In this document: positions 46,062 through 53,948 of the stretch, one piece after another | Layout: each line of letters begins with the position of its first letter | How positions within the stretch are numbered: position 1 is the stretch's first letter | Assembly (NCBI RefSeq): GCF_001281525.1 | Contig: NZ_LGCI01000010.1 | Span: 858,869 to 922,868 of the forward strand | Source of the DNA: Lysinibacillus macroides | GTDB lineage: Bacteria > Bacillota > Bacilli > Bacillales_A > Planococcaceae | Direction: 5' to 3' | DNA: 64,000 nucleotides | Notes under the pieces: generated by a model | Told to the model about the DNA's origin: nothing | Database searches by the model: none | The model's input: the letters and a program-made list of their open reading frames with translations, nothing else | Made by a program: the position numbers and the translations under genes

Positions 46062-48653
46062 TTAATGCGTAGGGCGTGAGAATATTTTCACTTGTCCATA
46101 TGCTTTCGTTCGTTTTTTGGCTTGAGAGCTCTCCTGAATCCATCCCGTTTGGCGAATTAATTTTGTGATTTCACGGGCTTCATAAGGACTGATTCGAGAT
46201 TTCGAGTCTAATCCAAGTGCTTCAAACATAATTTCTTGAGAGCTTATACGAGTCGGAATAACTAATTCTTTAAAATCTTCAAATTCGGAATAAGGCACAT
46301 AATCATGATTATTTTTGTACCATTCATAACGCTCCTCACTCGAAAGATCATTATAGTTACCCTCTGCACTGCCATTTATGTGATTTATCCACGCAATACG
46401 CTTTTCTTTAGTCCAAAATGCGTTAGAATCAAAATCTATTGGTCTTGGTTTATTGAGATAGAAGAGTACATCTGTGAGGCGTGAATCCGTCATAGTATGC
46501 TGGCGTTGCTGCTCTTCTGCTAACTCTTTCAATTCCTTACTCATAAAGTGAGGCTTCAATAGATTAGACTTTAACCAATTTTCATAGACTTCCGCCCAAA
46601 CTTGTTGAACATCATCTATTGTTAAATCACCAGGGTGCTTTATCCGTTTACTTTCATCACAGACTATGGGTATGAAACGTCGATTTCCCGTCCCATCTGA
46701 CAAAAACTCACTTTCATTAGTAGTTCCGATAAATCCACAACTACGAGGTACGTCTTTTGCTTTACGTGAATAAGCCCCTCTGTAACTATCAACTTGCGAG
46801 GTAATGAAGCGTTTTACTTCTTCAATTTCTGATTTTCGTAAAGCTGCAAGTTCCCCTAGCTCAATTATCCATTTGGACTCAAGAATCTCGGCTGCTTTTT
46901 TAGTATCAAATGATGTCAGACTATCTGTATGCCATTTGTCTTTTATTGCAAGCTTAGAAGCAATTAAAGACTTTCCTGCACCTTGTTTCCCTACGAGAAT
47001 CAAAGCCTCGTCGAATTTACAACCTGGCTCCCATAACCTCTTCAATAAACCAGTTAAAAAATGTTTTGTTGCTAATCGCACGTATTGGCAGTCTTCTGCA
47101 CCCATATAATGAATGAACAAGCTCTCCGCCCTCTGTATGCCGTCCCAAGGTTTACTTAAAATAATGTCTTTTATAGGATGAAATGTTTGTTCTTGAATTA
47201 ACTTATCTATTACAAGAAGCCCCTTCGAGAACGGCAGACTAATATCAAAAAGCTTTTCAATCTCTAATAGTAAAAAATTCGAATCCTCATCAGTCCACTG
47301 AACAAATTGGTTGGATTGTAACTGTTGATTTTGTCGCCAGGGGACATTTGCCACCCTTATAGCTCGATTACTAAATTCATCAAATCTAAAAGCGTGACTG
47401 TACAAAGTTTTAATAATTCGTTCTATGTTCGAAGTTGTAGGTTCGACTTGCCCTTTTTTGTTACAACTTAAATCATTGAGCAGCTTATCCATACTAGACA
47501 AAGCGTCATCATCATTTGGTAAATCTTCAAAATCGTCAAAAGCCGACGTATTTAGATTGGATTTCTTAAGTTCTAACCTTACCTTTTGACATCGTTCTTC
47601 TTTACAAGAATTCAACCATTCAATGAACGCCACTTGAGAAGGTTTTCGATTGACCGGCGTCCCTTCCTTCGAGTCCTCGTCTAGCTCATGGAATAAGTGC
47701 AAGCGTACAAGGTCGAAACTATTCACAAGTTGACCGCTTACCGGGTCCGTCCCATGATGTGAATAAGCGAAAAGCCCGTCCTCGTAAAGAATAAGTCCGC
47801 CCGTTGTTGAGCCGTGAACGTATGTATAACGTCCTGCCCCTGCCGTCTCGTACTTATCCGATAAGAAAGTTTCGATTGCTTCTTCAATTGTGTAAGTACG
47901 GCAAAATGCTCCAACCATTCCCGGCTTCTCTAAAGGGTTTCCTTGCTTGTCTGCCATTTTCTTACGGCTTTCTTGCTGCCTGCTTGACTCCGGCCATTCG
48001 TGCGGATCACGCCAATCATTATATAAAGAAAGAATGTCGTCCGGATTTAACCATTCTGCGTCCTGGTACTCGAAGAAGTATTCACCGTCGGCACTTGTTG
48101 AAGGCCAATACATTAAACGGTGCGGTTGATAAGTTGTATCGTCAAAGAAGTCAATTCCGAACTGCTCCGCAACTTTTTTACTTACTGCAACGTACTCCTC
48201 CGGCGAAACCGGTCGAGCTAAAGGAATGATTAATCGTAAACGAGGAGTCGAGCTTGAATGCTTATGCGTCGAATAAACTAAACAAGAGTTGTCGAATACA
48301 AGTGAAACGCCGTCCCAAAAGTCGCCTTTAATGAAGTCTGCGTCAAGCGTAAGAGCTTGCCTCCAAGCCACCGAGTCCGCCTTTCGTTTTCCGCCTTTCA
48401 AGCTCCCAAAAACGAATCCGCCAACGTCTTTGATCTCGTCTTGAGTTGCCTTCGTTAAAGCTTTATATTCCGCAACCGTTTCCGGCGTACGAGTTGTTTG
48501 ACTAACTTTTTTGGCGAAGTCCGACCAAAGCATTTCAGTGTTTTTCCAAGTTGTCGCCTTCCTGCTTTGGGCAGTAGCTACGTGAAGCGTACCGTCGTAT
48601 TTAAAGTTCTTGAATGAACTATTTTCCTTTGGTATACTATTGTTATTAATCAA
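46062..48653 (-). CDS. Primase-helicase (AEP-like primase plus VapE/SF3-like ATPase)
   Basis: 863 residues. The N-terminal part looks like an archaeo-eukaryotic primase: LTLDADF (about 102-108), YSTHKHSSSTPRLRL (about 127-141) and QPHRLMYWPS. A VapE/D5-type helicase follows with Walker A VGKQGAGKS (GKQGAGKS at 555-562), the Walker-B-like WIIELGEL and GFIGTTNE sensor. Such proteins drive autonomous replication of satellites and small phages. The iteron cluster next to it is the probable binding site. The only gene upstream in the gap is preceded by a copy of the 20-bp element repeat. Confidence 0.87.
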   Translation of the reverse strand: MINNNSIPKENSSFKNFKYDGTLHVATAQSRKATTWKNTEMLWSDFAKKVSQTTRTPETVAEYKALTKATQDEIKDVGGFVFGSLKGGKRKADSVAWRQALTLDADFIKGDFWDGVSLVFDNSCLVYSTHKHSSSTPRLRLIIPLARPVSPEEYVAVSKKVAEQFGIDFFDDTTYQPHRLMYWPSTSADGEYFFEYQDAEWLNPDDILSLYNDWRDPHEWPESSRQQESRKKMADKQGNPLEKPGMVGAFCRTYTIEEAIETFLSDKYETAGAGRYTYVHGSTTGGLILYEDGLFAYSHHGTDPVSGQLVNSFDLVRLHLFHELDEDSKEGTPVNRKPSQVAFIEWLNSCKEERCQKVRLELKKSNLNTSAFDDFEDLPNDDDALSSMDKLLNDLSCNKKGQVEPTTSNIERIIKTLYSHAFRFDEFSNRAIRVANVPWRQNQQLQSNQFVQWTDEDSNFLLLEIEKLFDISLPFSKGLLVIDKLIQEQTFHPIKDIILSKPWDGIQRAESLFIHYMGAEDCQYVRLATKHFLTGLLKRLWEPGCKFDEALILVGKQGAGKSLIASKLAIKDKWHTDSLTSFDTKKAAEILESKWIIELGELAALRKSEIEEVKRFITSQVDSYRGAYSRKAKDVPRSCGFIGTTNESEFLSDGTGNRRFIPIVCDESKRIKHPGDLTIDDVQQVWAEVYENWLKSNLLKPHFMSKELKELAEEQQRQHTMTDSRLTDVLFYLNKPRPIDFDSNAFWTKEKRIAWINHINGSAEGNYNDLSSEERYEWYKNNHDYVPYSEFEDFKELVIPTRISSQEIMFEALGLDSKSRISPYEAREITKLIRQTGWIQESSQAKKRTKAYGQVKIFSRPTH

Positions 48654-48698
48654 GGTTTTATCCTCCTTTCAATAAACTGCAAAACATATATCTGCAAT

Positions 48699-48718
48699 CC
48701 TTGTACACGCCGCCAAGC
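48699..48718. repeat. Internal copy of the element repeat
   Basis: CCTTGTACACGCCGCCAAGC is identical to bases 49909-49928. It lies between the primase gene and the small gene upstream of it. Confidence 0.75.
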
Positions 48719-48744
48719 CGTGTATTTTTTTTGTCCTTTTTGGG

Positions 48745-49014
48745 CTACCATTCTCTAGTAATCTCGTCTATTACATTTAAAGCGTCGGAAGCCTTGTAGA
48801 ATCGCTTACGGCTTTTTTTACGTTCAATTGCTTTCATGTAAGGATGATTTAGTATGTTCTCCTCCAAAAAACGCTTCGACATTCCCGTTAATAAACTCAA
48901 ACGCTCGACGTCGCAAAACCAAATTTGAGCTGCTAAAGTATCCTCAATTTTTTGCTCAAACTTTTCTTGAATGGCTTTTTCATCAATTTGAATTTCAATT
49001 TTTGACGCGATCAC
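48745..49014 (-). CDS. Hypothetical protein, possible HTH
   Basis: 89 residues from GTG 49014, 2 bp after the excisionase-like stop, with GGAGGTG overlapping that gene's end. ERLSLLTGMSKRFLEENILNHPYMKAIERKKSRKRFYKASDAL resembles a winged-helix/excisionase-like domain with a basic wing. Probably an early regulatory protein. Role not known. Confidence 0.6.
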   Translation of the reverse strand: MIASKIEIQIDEKAIQEKFEQKIEDTLAAQIWFCDVERLSLLTGMSKRFLEENILNHPYMKAIERKKSRKRFYKASDALNVIDEITREW

Positions 49015-49016
49015 TC

Positions 49017-49220
49017 CTAAACACCTCCGTTCTGTTCGCCACGAGTCCATGCCTCAATAACATCACGGTTAAATAAGATTTTTCCACGTACTTTAAAGTG
49101 CGGCACCTCGCCATCACGAACCATTTTATAAATCGTTGCCGTTGATACTCCTAGCAAACTTGAAACCTCTGCAACAGTTAAAGTAATGACTTTTTGGGTT
49201 GTTACGGTTACGCTTGTCAA
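49017..49220 (-). CDS. Excisionase-family HTH protein
   Basis: 67 residues from TTG 49220 after AAAGGAGG. ITLTVAEVSSLLGVSTATIYKMVRDGEVPHFKVRG then FNRDVIEAWTRG is the excisionase (HTH_17/MerR-like) pattern. It is the first leftward gene, divergent from the repressor across the operator region. It could act as Xis and/or as the first lytic-side regulator of the satellite. Confidence 0.8.
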   Translation of the reverse strand: MTSVTVTTQKVITLTVAEVSSLLGVSTATIYKMVRDGEVPHFKVRGKILFNRDVIEAWTRGEQNGGV

Positions 49221-49240
49221 ATTAATTCCTCCTTTACTTA

Positions 49241-49359
49241 TAACTGATAGTTAGCAATAAAATATAATTTCTTACTAACTGTTAGTGAATTATAAAACAA
49301 TTCTTACTAAAAACAATGTATTGTAAACTAAAATATTTAAAACTGTACTAATTGTTAGT
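49241..49359. promoter_or_regulatory. Three-operator switch region
   Basis: Three 13-bp dyads: TAACTGATAGTTA (49241-49253), ACTAACTGTTAGT (49274-49286) and ACTAATTGTTAGT (49347-49359). They lie in the 184-bp gap between the divergent repressor and excisionase-like genes, as in phage immunity regions. Confidence 0.75.
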
Positions 49360-49404
49360 AAAGTAGTACAATTATCAAAAATAATAGTAAAAGGGAGAAA
49401 CTTT

Positions 49405-49887
49405 ATGAACGATGCGAAAAATTTTGGCGTTTTCCTAAAGAATGCTAGGGAAGAGATTGGTCTCACCTTGTCTCAATTAGGAGATTTAATAGGCTATTCA
49501 AATCCTTACTTATCTCAAATCGAAACGGGTAAACGAAAAAACCCACCTTCCCCGGAGCTACTGAAAAAGTTATCCGAGGCAATGGGAAACGTTACTTATG
49601 CAGGTTTGCTTGACGCAGCAGGCTATCACGAATTAGCTAAAAATGAGAGTATGAAACAACTTTATGAAGATTTCGGAGGAGATAATGAATTAAGCGTAAT
49701 TGAATTACGGAAAAAGGTAGAGGATTTACAAAAAACTTCGGATTTAAAAAAATTACTCAGTGAAGAAACTTTATGGAATGAAAAAATAGCACCAAGGTAT
49801 AACGGTCACAAATTAACCGAGCAAGACCGTAAAAGGATTCTCAAAATGTTAGAGATACTTTTCCCGGAGTATCAAGATAAAAAGTAA
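49405..49887 (+). CDS. Repressor with XRE HTH, no peptidase domain
   Basis: 160 residues. The N-terminal cI-type HTH (VFLKNAREEIGLTLSQLGDLIGYSNPYLSQIETGKR) is followed by a helical, charged C-terminus (LSVIELRKKVEDLQKTSDL) with no S24 autocleavage site or Ser-Lys pair. Derepression by RecA-driven self-cleavage is therefore not expected, as in PICI repressors that respond to a phage protein. AAAGGGAGA precedes the ATG. It is oriented toward int and separated from it by 60 bp. Confidence 0.8.
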   Translation: MNDAKNFGVFLKNAREEIGLTLSQLGDLIGYSNPYLSQIETGKRKNPPSPELLKKLSEAMGNVTYAGLLDAAGYHELAKNESMKQLYEDFGGDNELSVIELRKKVEDLQKTSDLKKLLSEETLWNEKIAPRYNGHKLTEQDRKRILKMLEILFPEYQDKK

Positions 49888-49902
49888 ATGCGTTCCAACC
49901 TT

Positions 49903-49928
49903 ATCTGACCTTGTACACGCCGCCAAGC
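49903..49928. repeat. Right inverted copy of the element repeat
   Basis: ATCTGACCTTGTACACGCCG then CCAAGC; this is the inverse complement of 35752-35778 except for one extra base and one substitution. It sits just before int. Confidence 0.75.
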
Positions 49929-49947
49929 ATGAAGGGACGATACAATA

Positions 49948-51168
49948 ATGGAACTGCATAAAACTAAAGAGCAGCACATTTATTATTATTTTAATGCTGC
50001 TAAAGAAAAGTGCTTTATGTACCGTTATCGCTATACGGATGAAATAACGGGCAAGCAAAAAGAAAAGAAAAAAATTGGCTTTAAAACAGAAAAAGCAGCA
50101 CTGAAAGCCCTTTTAGAATTAAAGGCTACAATGCTGCGTGGTGAAACAAAACTTATTGAAAATGATAACTTAACTATATCACAATGGCTAGATACTTGGT
50201 ACGAAACAAATGCTCATAAATGGAAAGCAACTACACGGAAACAACGGGAAATGGCTATTCGATTAAATATGAAGCCATTACTAGGTCATTATAAGCTCCA
50301 AAAGCTAGATCGGTTAACTTATCAGAAAGTATATATTCGAGAATTAGAAAAAACATACAAGTCGAGCACAGTAAAATTACTTCATAACTTATTTAAAATA
50401 GCGATTAATGCAGCAGTTGAAGAAGAGATTTTACAACGGAATCGTTTTACGAAAGTATCTTTCACAACGAATGAAGAGCATGAGGTTGAAGAAATTGAAA
50501 ACTACCTTACGCCTGCCGAGCTTAAGCTTATGCTTGAAACTGCGAAACAGACCGAGCACATCACGAATTATAGCTTCCTTCTTACAATTGCTTATACAGG
50601 TATGCGTAGAGGAGAGGCTTGTGGACTCCAATGGAAAAACATTGACTTCAAAAATAATACGATTACTGTTGAGCGAACTCGTGACAATAAGGGAGCAAGA
50701 CCACCAAAGACTAAAAACAGTTACCGCACTATTTTAGTTGACGAGCTTGTTATGGCTCAACTAAAAAAATATCAAACATGGTGTAAACAGATCATGCTCG
50801 CTTTTGGTATACGTTATTCTGAAAATTCTTTCGTGTTTATTTCTTACCAAACTGCGGAGCCGATTACTGACAGTGGTTTGCTATACATGCTACGACGTGT
50901 ACTTGAAGCAGCAGGGCTAGTTAATATTGTTGAAGAGAACGGCAAGGAAAAAGTTATTCCGAAATGTACGCTCCACGGTTTACGTCACACACACGCTACT
51001 ATCCTTTTAAATAATGGTCAAAATGTTAAGGTTATTGCCGAGCGATTGGGTAACACGCCTGCTATGATTTATGAAATTTATGGTCATGTTTTAAAGGAAT
51101 TAGAGCAGGAATCAGTAGCGGTATTTAGTAACAGTTTAGATGCCAATAGGGCAACTTCTAGGGCATAA
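49948..51168 (+). CDS. int: Tyrosine recombinase (integrase)
   Basis: 406 residues. An N-terminal AP2-like arm-binding domain (about 10-65, YRYTDEITGKQKEKKKIGF) precedes a SAM-like core-binding domain (about 75-170) and the catalytic domain. Arg220 is in TGMRRGEACGL, His343-Arg346 in LHGLRHTHAT, and the Tyr nucleophile is probably 378 in IYEIYGHV. The usual third His/Trp position reads N in RLGNTP. It ends about 50 bp before the right att core and overlaps two arm-type repeats. Confidence 0.93.
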   Translation: MELHKTKEQHIYYYFNAAKEKCFMYRYRYTDEITGKQKEKKKIGFKTEKAALKALLELKATMLRGETKLIENDNLTISQWLDTWYETNAHKWKATTRKQREMAIRLNMKPLLGHYKLQKLDRLTYQKVYIRELEKTYKSSTVKLLHNLFKIAINAAVEEEILQRNRFTKVSFTTNEEHEVEEIENYLTPAELKLMLETAKQTEHITNYSFLLTIAYTGMRRGEACGLQWKNIDFKNNTITVERTRDNKGARPPKTKNSYRTILVDELVMAQLKKYQTWCKQIMLAFGIRYSENSFVFISYQTAEPITDSGLLYMLRRVLEAAGLVNIVEENGKEKVIPKCTLHGLRHTHATILLNNGQNVKVIAERLGNTPAMIYEIYGHVLKELEQESVAVFSNSLDANRATSRA

Positions 51169-51181
51169 AGCTATAAGGGCA
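51147..51181 (+). repeat. Right arm-type integrase sites
   Basis: TAGGGCA at 51147 and 51159 and AAGGGCA at 51175. The first two lie within the end of int. They match the four left-end copies. Confidence 0.75.
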
Positions 51182-51219
51182 CTACTCAAACACTTGATAC
51201 AACTACATTTCAAAGGCTT

Positions 51220-51241
51220 GTAGAGTACTACTCTCGTTAAT
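51220..51241 (+). repeat. Right attachment site of the satellite (shared att copy)
   Basis: Exact 22-bp copy of 35563-35584. It is probably also the left att of the prophage that follows. Confidence 0.9.
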
Positions 51242-51270
51242 TTTTTTGGTCTGTTAATCAACGATTTTAT

Positions 51271-51313
51271 AAAACCTCGAAACAAGGAAAACCCTTTAGT
51301 TTCGGGGTTTTTT
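51271..51313 (+). terminator. Terminator after the middle att copy
   Basis: AAAACCTCGAAA pairs with TTTCGGGGTTTT (one G-T pair) and is followed by TT. Each rpsD-derived att copy is followed by its own terminator. The 242-bp gap to the YolD gene otherwise holds only the repeats and the YolD terminator. Confidence 0.75.
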
Positions 51314-51367
51314 CATGTTTTAAGTAAATCTCTAGCTATAACAATTAATGATTATTTCTAATTTAAA

Positions 51368-51387
51368 TTGGGGGCTTGGTGGGGGCA
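51368..51387 (+). repeat. Candidate arm-type sites of the right-hand prophage
   Basis: TGGGGGC at 51369 and 51380, 11 bp apart and 128-145 bp from the att core. The satellite's left-end TAGGGCA repeats lie 117-156 bp from its core, also at 11-bp spacing. Confidence 0.6.
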
Positions 51388-51443
51388 CTTAAAATGATAT
51401 AATTTATTTCGGGCAGATGTATGTCCCTTTTACAATACAACTA

Positions 51444-51479
51444 AAAGGCCACTCATTGTCGATATGATGAGTGACCTTT
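51444..51479 (-). terminator. YolD gene terminator
   Basis: AAAGG-CCACTCAT pairs with ATGAGTG-ACCTTT just after the YolD stop. Confidence 0.75.
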
Positions 51480-51483
51480 ATAC

Positions 51484-51756
51484 TTAACCCTCTACTAAGG
51501 ATACATTCAAAATATCAAGGAAATGTATCTTGTGAACATTCATAAATTTATCTTTAATATGAATCAATTTAGTGTTCGCATCCATTTTTATAACCATACC
51601 GCTCAATGGTTCATCATGTTTATAAACGGAAAAGGTTTTATATACTTCCTCCTCCATTGCTTCTGTTAATGTGGCGGCAAGTTCTTCTAGCTCAAACTCA
51701 TCACGAGATGGATGTTTAGGTTCCTTTTTCTTTGATGCAATTTCTTTTTTAGCCAT
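51484..51756 (-). CDS. YolD-like protein, SOS-regulated
   Basis: 90 residues. The YolD-like beta-barrel region reads LEELAATLTEAMEEEVYKTF then VIKMDANTKLIHIKDKFMNVHKIHFLDILNV. YolD proteins usually precede a UvrX/DinB-type Y-family polymerase and are thought to modulate it. No polymerase gene is present here, so the gene is an orphan. A LexA (DinR) box lies 47 bp upstream of the start. Confidence 0.75.
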   Translation of the reverse strand: MAKKEIASKKKEPKHPSRDEFELEELAATLTEAMEEEVYKTFSVYKHDEPLSGMVIKMDANTKLIHIKDKFMNVHKIHFLDILNVSLVEG

Positions 51757-51779
51757 CTTGATCTTCCTTTCTTTAAAAA

Positions 51780-51816
51780 GAACGTTTGTTTGTATATATT
51801 ATAGAACTAACGTTCT
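51780..51816. promoter_or_regulatory. LexA/DinR box(es) upstream of the YolD gene
   Basis: AGAACTAACGTTCT (51803-51816) is a perfect GAAC-N4-GTTC box. GAACGTTTGTTT (51780-51791) is one mismatch from a second. Both lie just upstream of the YolD gene. Confidence 0.75.
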
Positions 51817-51954
51817 CTATCTTTCAAGATATTATTTATTCTCCTTTTTACCTTTTTCGATAATTTTTACTAAACTGAACAATTTATTATCATACTATTT
51901 GTATAGTTTTTGGGATATAATTTCATAGAAACTAAATATTACCGGAGGTTTACT

Positions 51955-53019
51955 ATGAATACTTTGAAGTCATTAATTTTTCCTCAAGACCTGAATAGAT
52001 TAAGTAAAAGTATTTTAAAGGACATATGTAATGATCTGACGTTAGAATCAACAGGAAATGTCAATGAATTAACAAATAGAGTATGGTCATCATTTGGACA
52101 AATCGAAGGAAGTACACTTGAAAAAATTTACAAAAATATCTTTGCAGGGGCAATTTCTTTAGCATGGTATCGTACTACAAACGAGGAGGGTTTAGTTGGG
52201 CTTAAACAAAATATTATCCAAAACATGCCGTTTAATCCATTTGAAGAGGTAATTACTCCAAACAGTACAGAAATTCCTAATGAACCATCTATAATTGCTG
52301 CTACCGAAATTGATGGACCTTCTAAATATCTTCTTCGATTCATTCATAGAACAGGTGTAAGCGTTGACTATTATTTAGCTGACAGAAGAGAATACATTAA
52401 ACACGAAATTACTACAGTTTATATTGATGAAGTTAAGGGAATAATCGAAGTAAGAGCAAGTTCTACATCAGCAAAAAAAGTTATTTCTGGATTAGCTGCA
52501 ATTTTGAACGAAACATATGACTTTAAACAGTTTGATTTTTTAGAAAGCTACAATGGTGACTTAGAATTATTAGCTGACGCATTACAAGGCCAATTAATTG
52601 ATGCTATAGGGAGACCAGAAGGTTTGGTAGAAAGTTTTGAAGAAACTCAAGGCCAATCAATTGTGAGCATACTATCTGCCATTGACGAATATTATAATAA
52701 TGGCGAATTAACCCTACTAGAAGAAAATTTAAATAGTGAAGATATTACCGGTATTTAAACTACTCCATTCACTTTACTACTTTTAAGTGGTCTTGAAACG
52801 ATAGGTTTAGGAAGTATTCGAGAACTTAGAGGACTACCTTTATACGATTATTTAGAGCCTTATCTTGCAAAGCAAAAAGGTTCTATATTGTTTGAGCATG
52901 CTGAAAGTGGCGTTGTGCAAGTTTATTCGATTCGAATTGGTGTAAAATCAAAAACATTTAAATTCAACGTATTTGCGTCTGAACACGTATTAGATTATAT
53001 TAGAGAAAAAATCTTTTAA
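51955..53019 (+). pseudogene. Cargo gene with SAP-like N-terminus, interrupted by in-frame TAA
   Basis: ATG 51955 follows CCGGAGG. A 267-residue product ends at TAA 52756-52758, but the same frame continues without stops for 87 more codons to 53019 (GLETIGLGSIRELRGLPLYD onward, then VVQVYSIRIGVKSKTFKFNV). A single AAA-to-TAA change would explain it. The N-terminal LNRLSKSILKDICNDLTLES then TGNVNELTNRVW resembles a SAP domain. The middle part (YLLRFIHRTGVSVDYYLADR) is not recognised. It reads opposite to the phage genes, as lysogenic cargo does. Confidence 0.65.
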
Positions 53020-53044
53020 TTAACTAACTGAGAGGGTGAAATTT

Positions 53045-53886
53045 ATGCGTGATATTAAACCATGGGAAGTAAATAAAATTTTTAATGAAGCACTTGAAAC
53101 AATTGCGGTTAGTCAAGTGAAGAAATTTTACCCAAGTTATATTGCGAAAATGACTGAATTACCTCTCGGTGTAGTTATAAATAAACTGGAAGAATTAGAA
53201 GAACAAGAAGCCCTAAAAATTAAACATGAATTTCTTTGTGAAGAATGTTGTAGAAGCATTTTAACAGTTAATAAGAATGATTTTTTCGATCCTGAAGTTA
53301 CTTGTTTGTATTGCGGTACTGAAAATAACTTTGATCCTTTGGATGCAATACCAATAATTGAATTAGATGACGGTTATAGAGAGAGCTTTTCAAAAAAAAA
53401 GCCTTTAAAAAGAGAACTAATGTTAGTTTAGAAGCTTATAATAAACCTTTAAGTTTAAAAGAAATAATACCTATATTAAAGAGAGAAGGTTTATTAGAAG
53501 AAGTATCGAAGGTTGGGAATGTAAACATTATAATAAATACAGGAGATGCTTATATGAACGAATCTAGTAAATACAGCGGTTTTACTTTTGGAAATAACAA
53601 TGGTAACTTTAACCTTGAGAATAATGGTACTTTAAACCAAGGGGTTGCTAAAACTGATGAGGATATAGCAACTGCACTGAAGCAAATCAATGAAGAAATT
53701 AAAAAACTTTCGGAAGATAAAAGAGAAATAGCTGAACCACATTTTGACCTTCTTCAAACTCATTTAAAAAGTGGAGATAAAGAGAAAGCTAAGAAACCAC
53801 TAGAAAAATTAAACACTTTATTAGGTTCTGTGGGTTCTATTCTGACTATTGCTTCATTTTTAGGATTTGGACTCCCTTTAAAATAG
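53045..53886 (+). CDS. Cargo gene split by a -1 frameshift at an A9 tract
   Basis: Two frames that appear to be one protein. The first (53045-53431, 128 residues) has a winged-helix-like N-terminus and a zinc ribbon (CEECCR and CLYCG). It ends after A9 (53392-53400), which in frame contains the slippery A-AAA-AAG. The -1 frame continues without a stop from there (NVSLEAYNKPLSLKEIIPIL) into the frame starting MNESSKYSGFTFGNNNGNFN (ATG 53554). That part has a helical bundle (KQINEEIKKLSEDKREIAE) and a hydrophobic C-terminal segment (GSVGSILTIASFLGFGL). About 280 residues if joined. 25 bp after the preceding cargo gene. Confidence 0.6.
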
Positions 53887-53904
53887 AATTCTTTATTATC
53901 TAAA

Positions 53905-53942
53905 AAAGCCCAGGCTCATAATTAATTGAGTACCTGGGCTTT
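53905..53942. terminator. Bidirectional terminator between cargo and lysis genes
   Basis: AAAGCCCAGG pairs with CCTGGGCTTT between convergent genes. Confidence 0.85.
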
Positions 53943-53948
53943 GTTGTG

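Larger units (their letters stand above)
35563..51241. mobile_element. 15.7-kb integrative element, phage-satellite-like, in rpsD
   Basis: Bounded by a 22-bp direct repeat. It contains integrase, non-cleavable-type repressor, excisionase-like protein, primase-helicase with adjoining iterons, Rha-like antirepressor, XRE/PemK-like pair and phage-type small genes. No capsid, portal, large terminase, relaxase or type IV secretion gene is visible, so it is neither a full prophage nor an ICE. It carries a tape measure and XkdQ-like hub homologous to those of the neighbouring prophage. GC content looks higher than the core in the 38-45 kb part. Confidence 0.85.

Noticed and set aside
35563-51241. 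Integrative conjugative element
   Set aside because: No relaxase, coupling protein or VirB4-like ATPase is visible; gene content is phage-type.
35563-51241. Simple defective prophage remnant
   Set aside because: Not excluded, but the main genes are intact, the tail genes keep tight overlap, and replication, switch and att modules are complete, which fits a satellite better than decay.
52756-52758. Recoded stop codon (special amino acid)
   Set aside because: TAA is not used for selenocysteine or pyrrolysine and no recoding structure is evident; a nonsense mutation is simpler.
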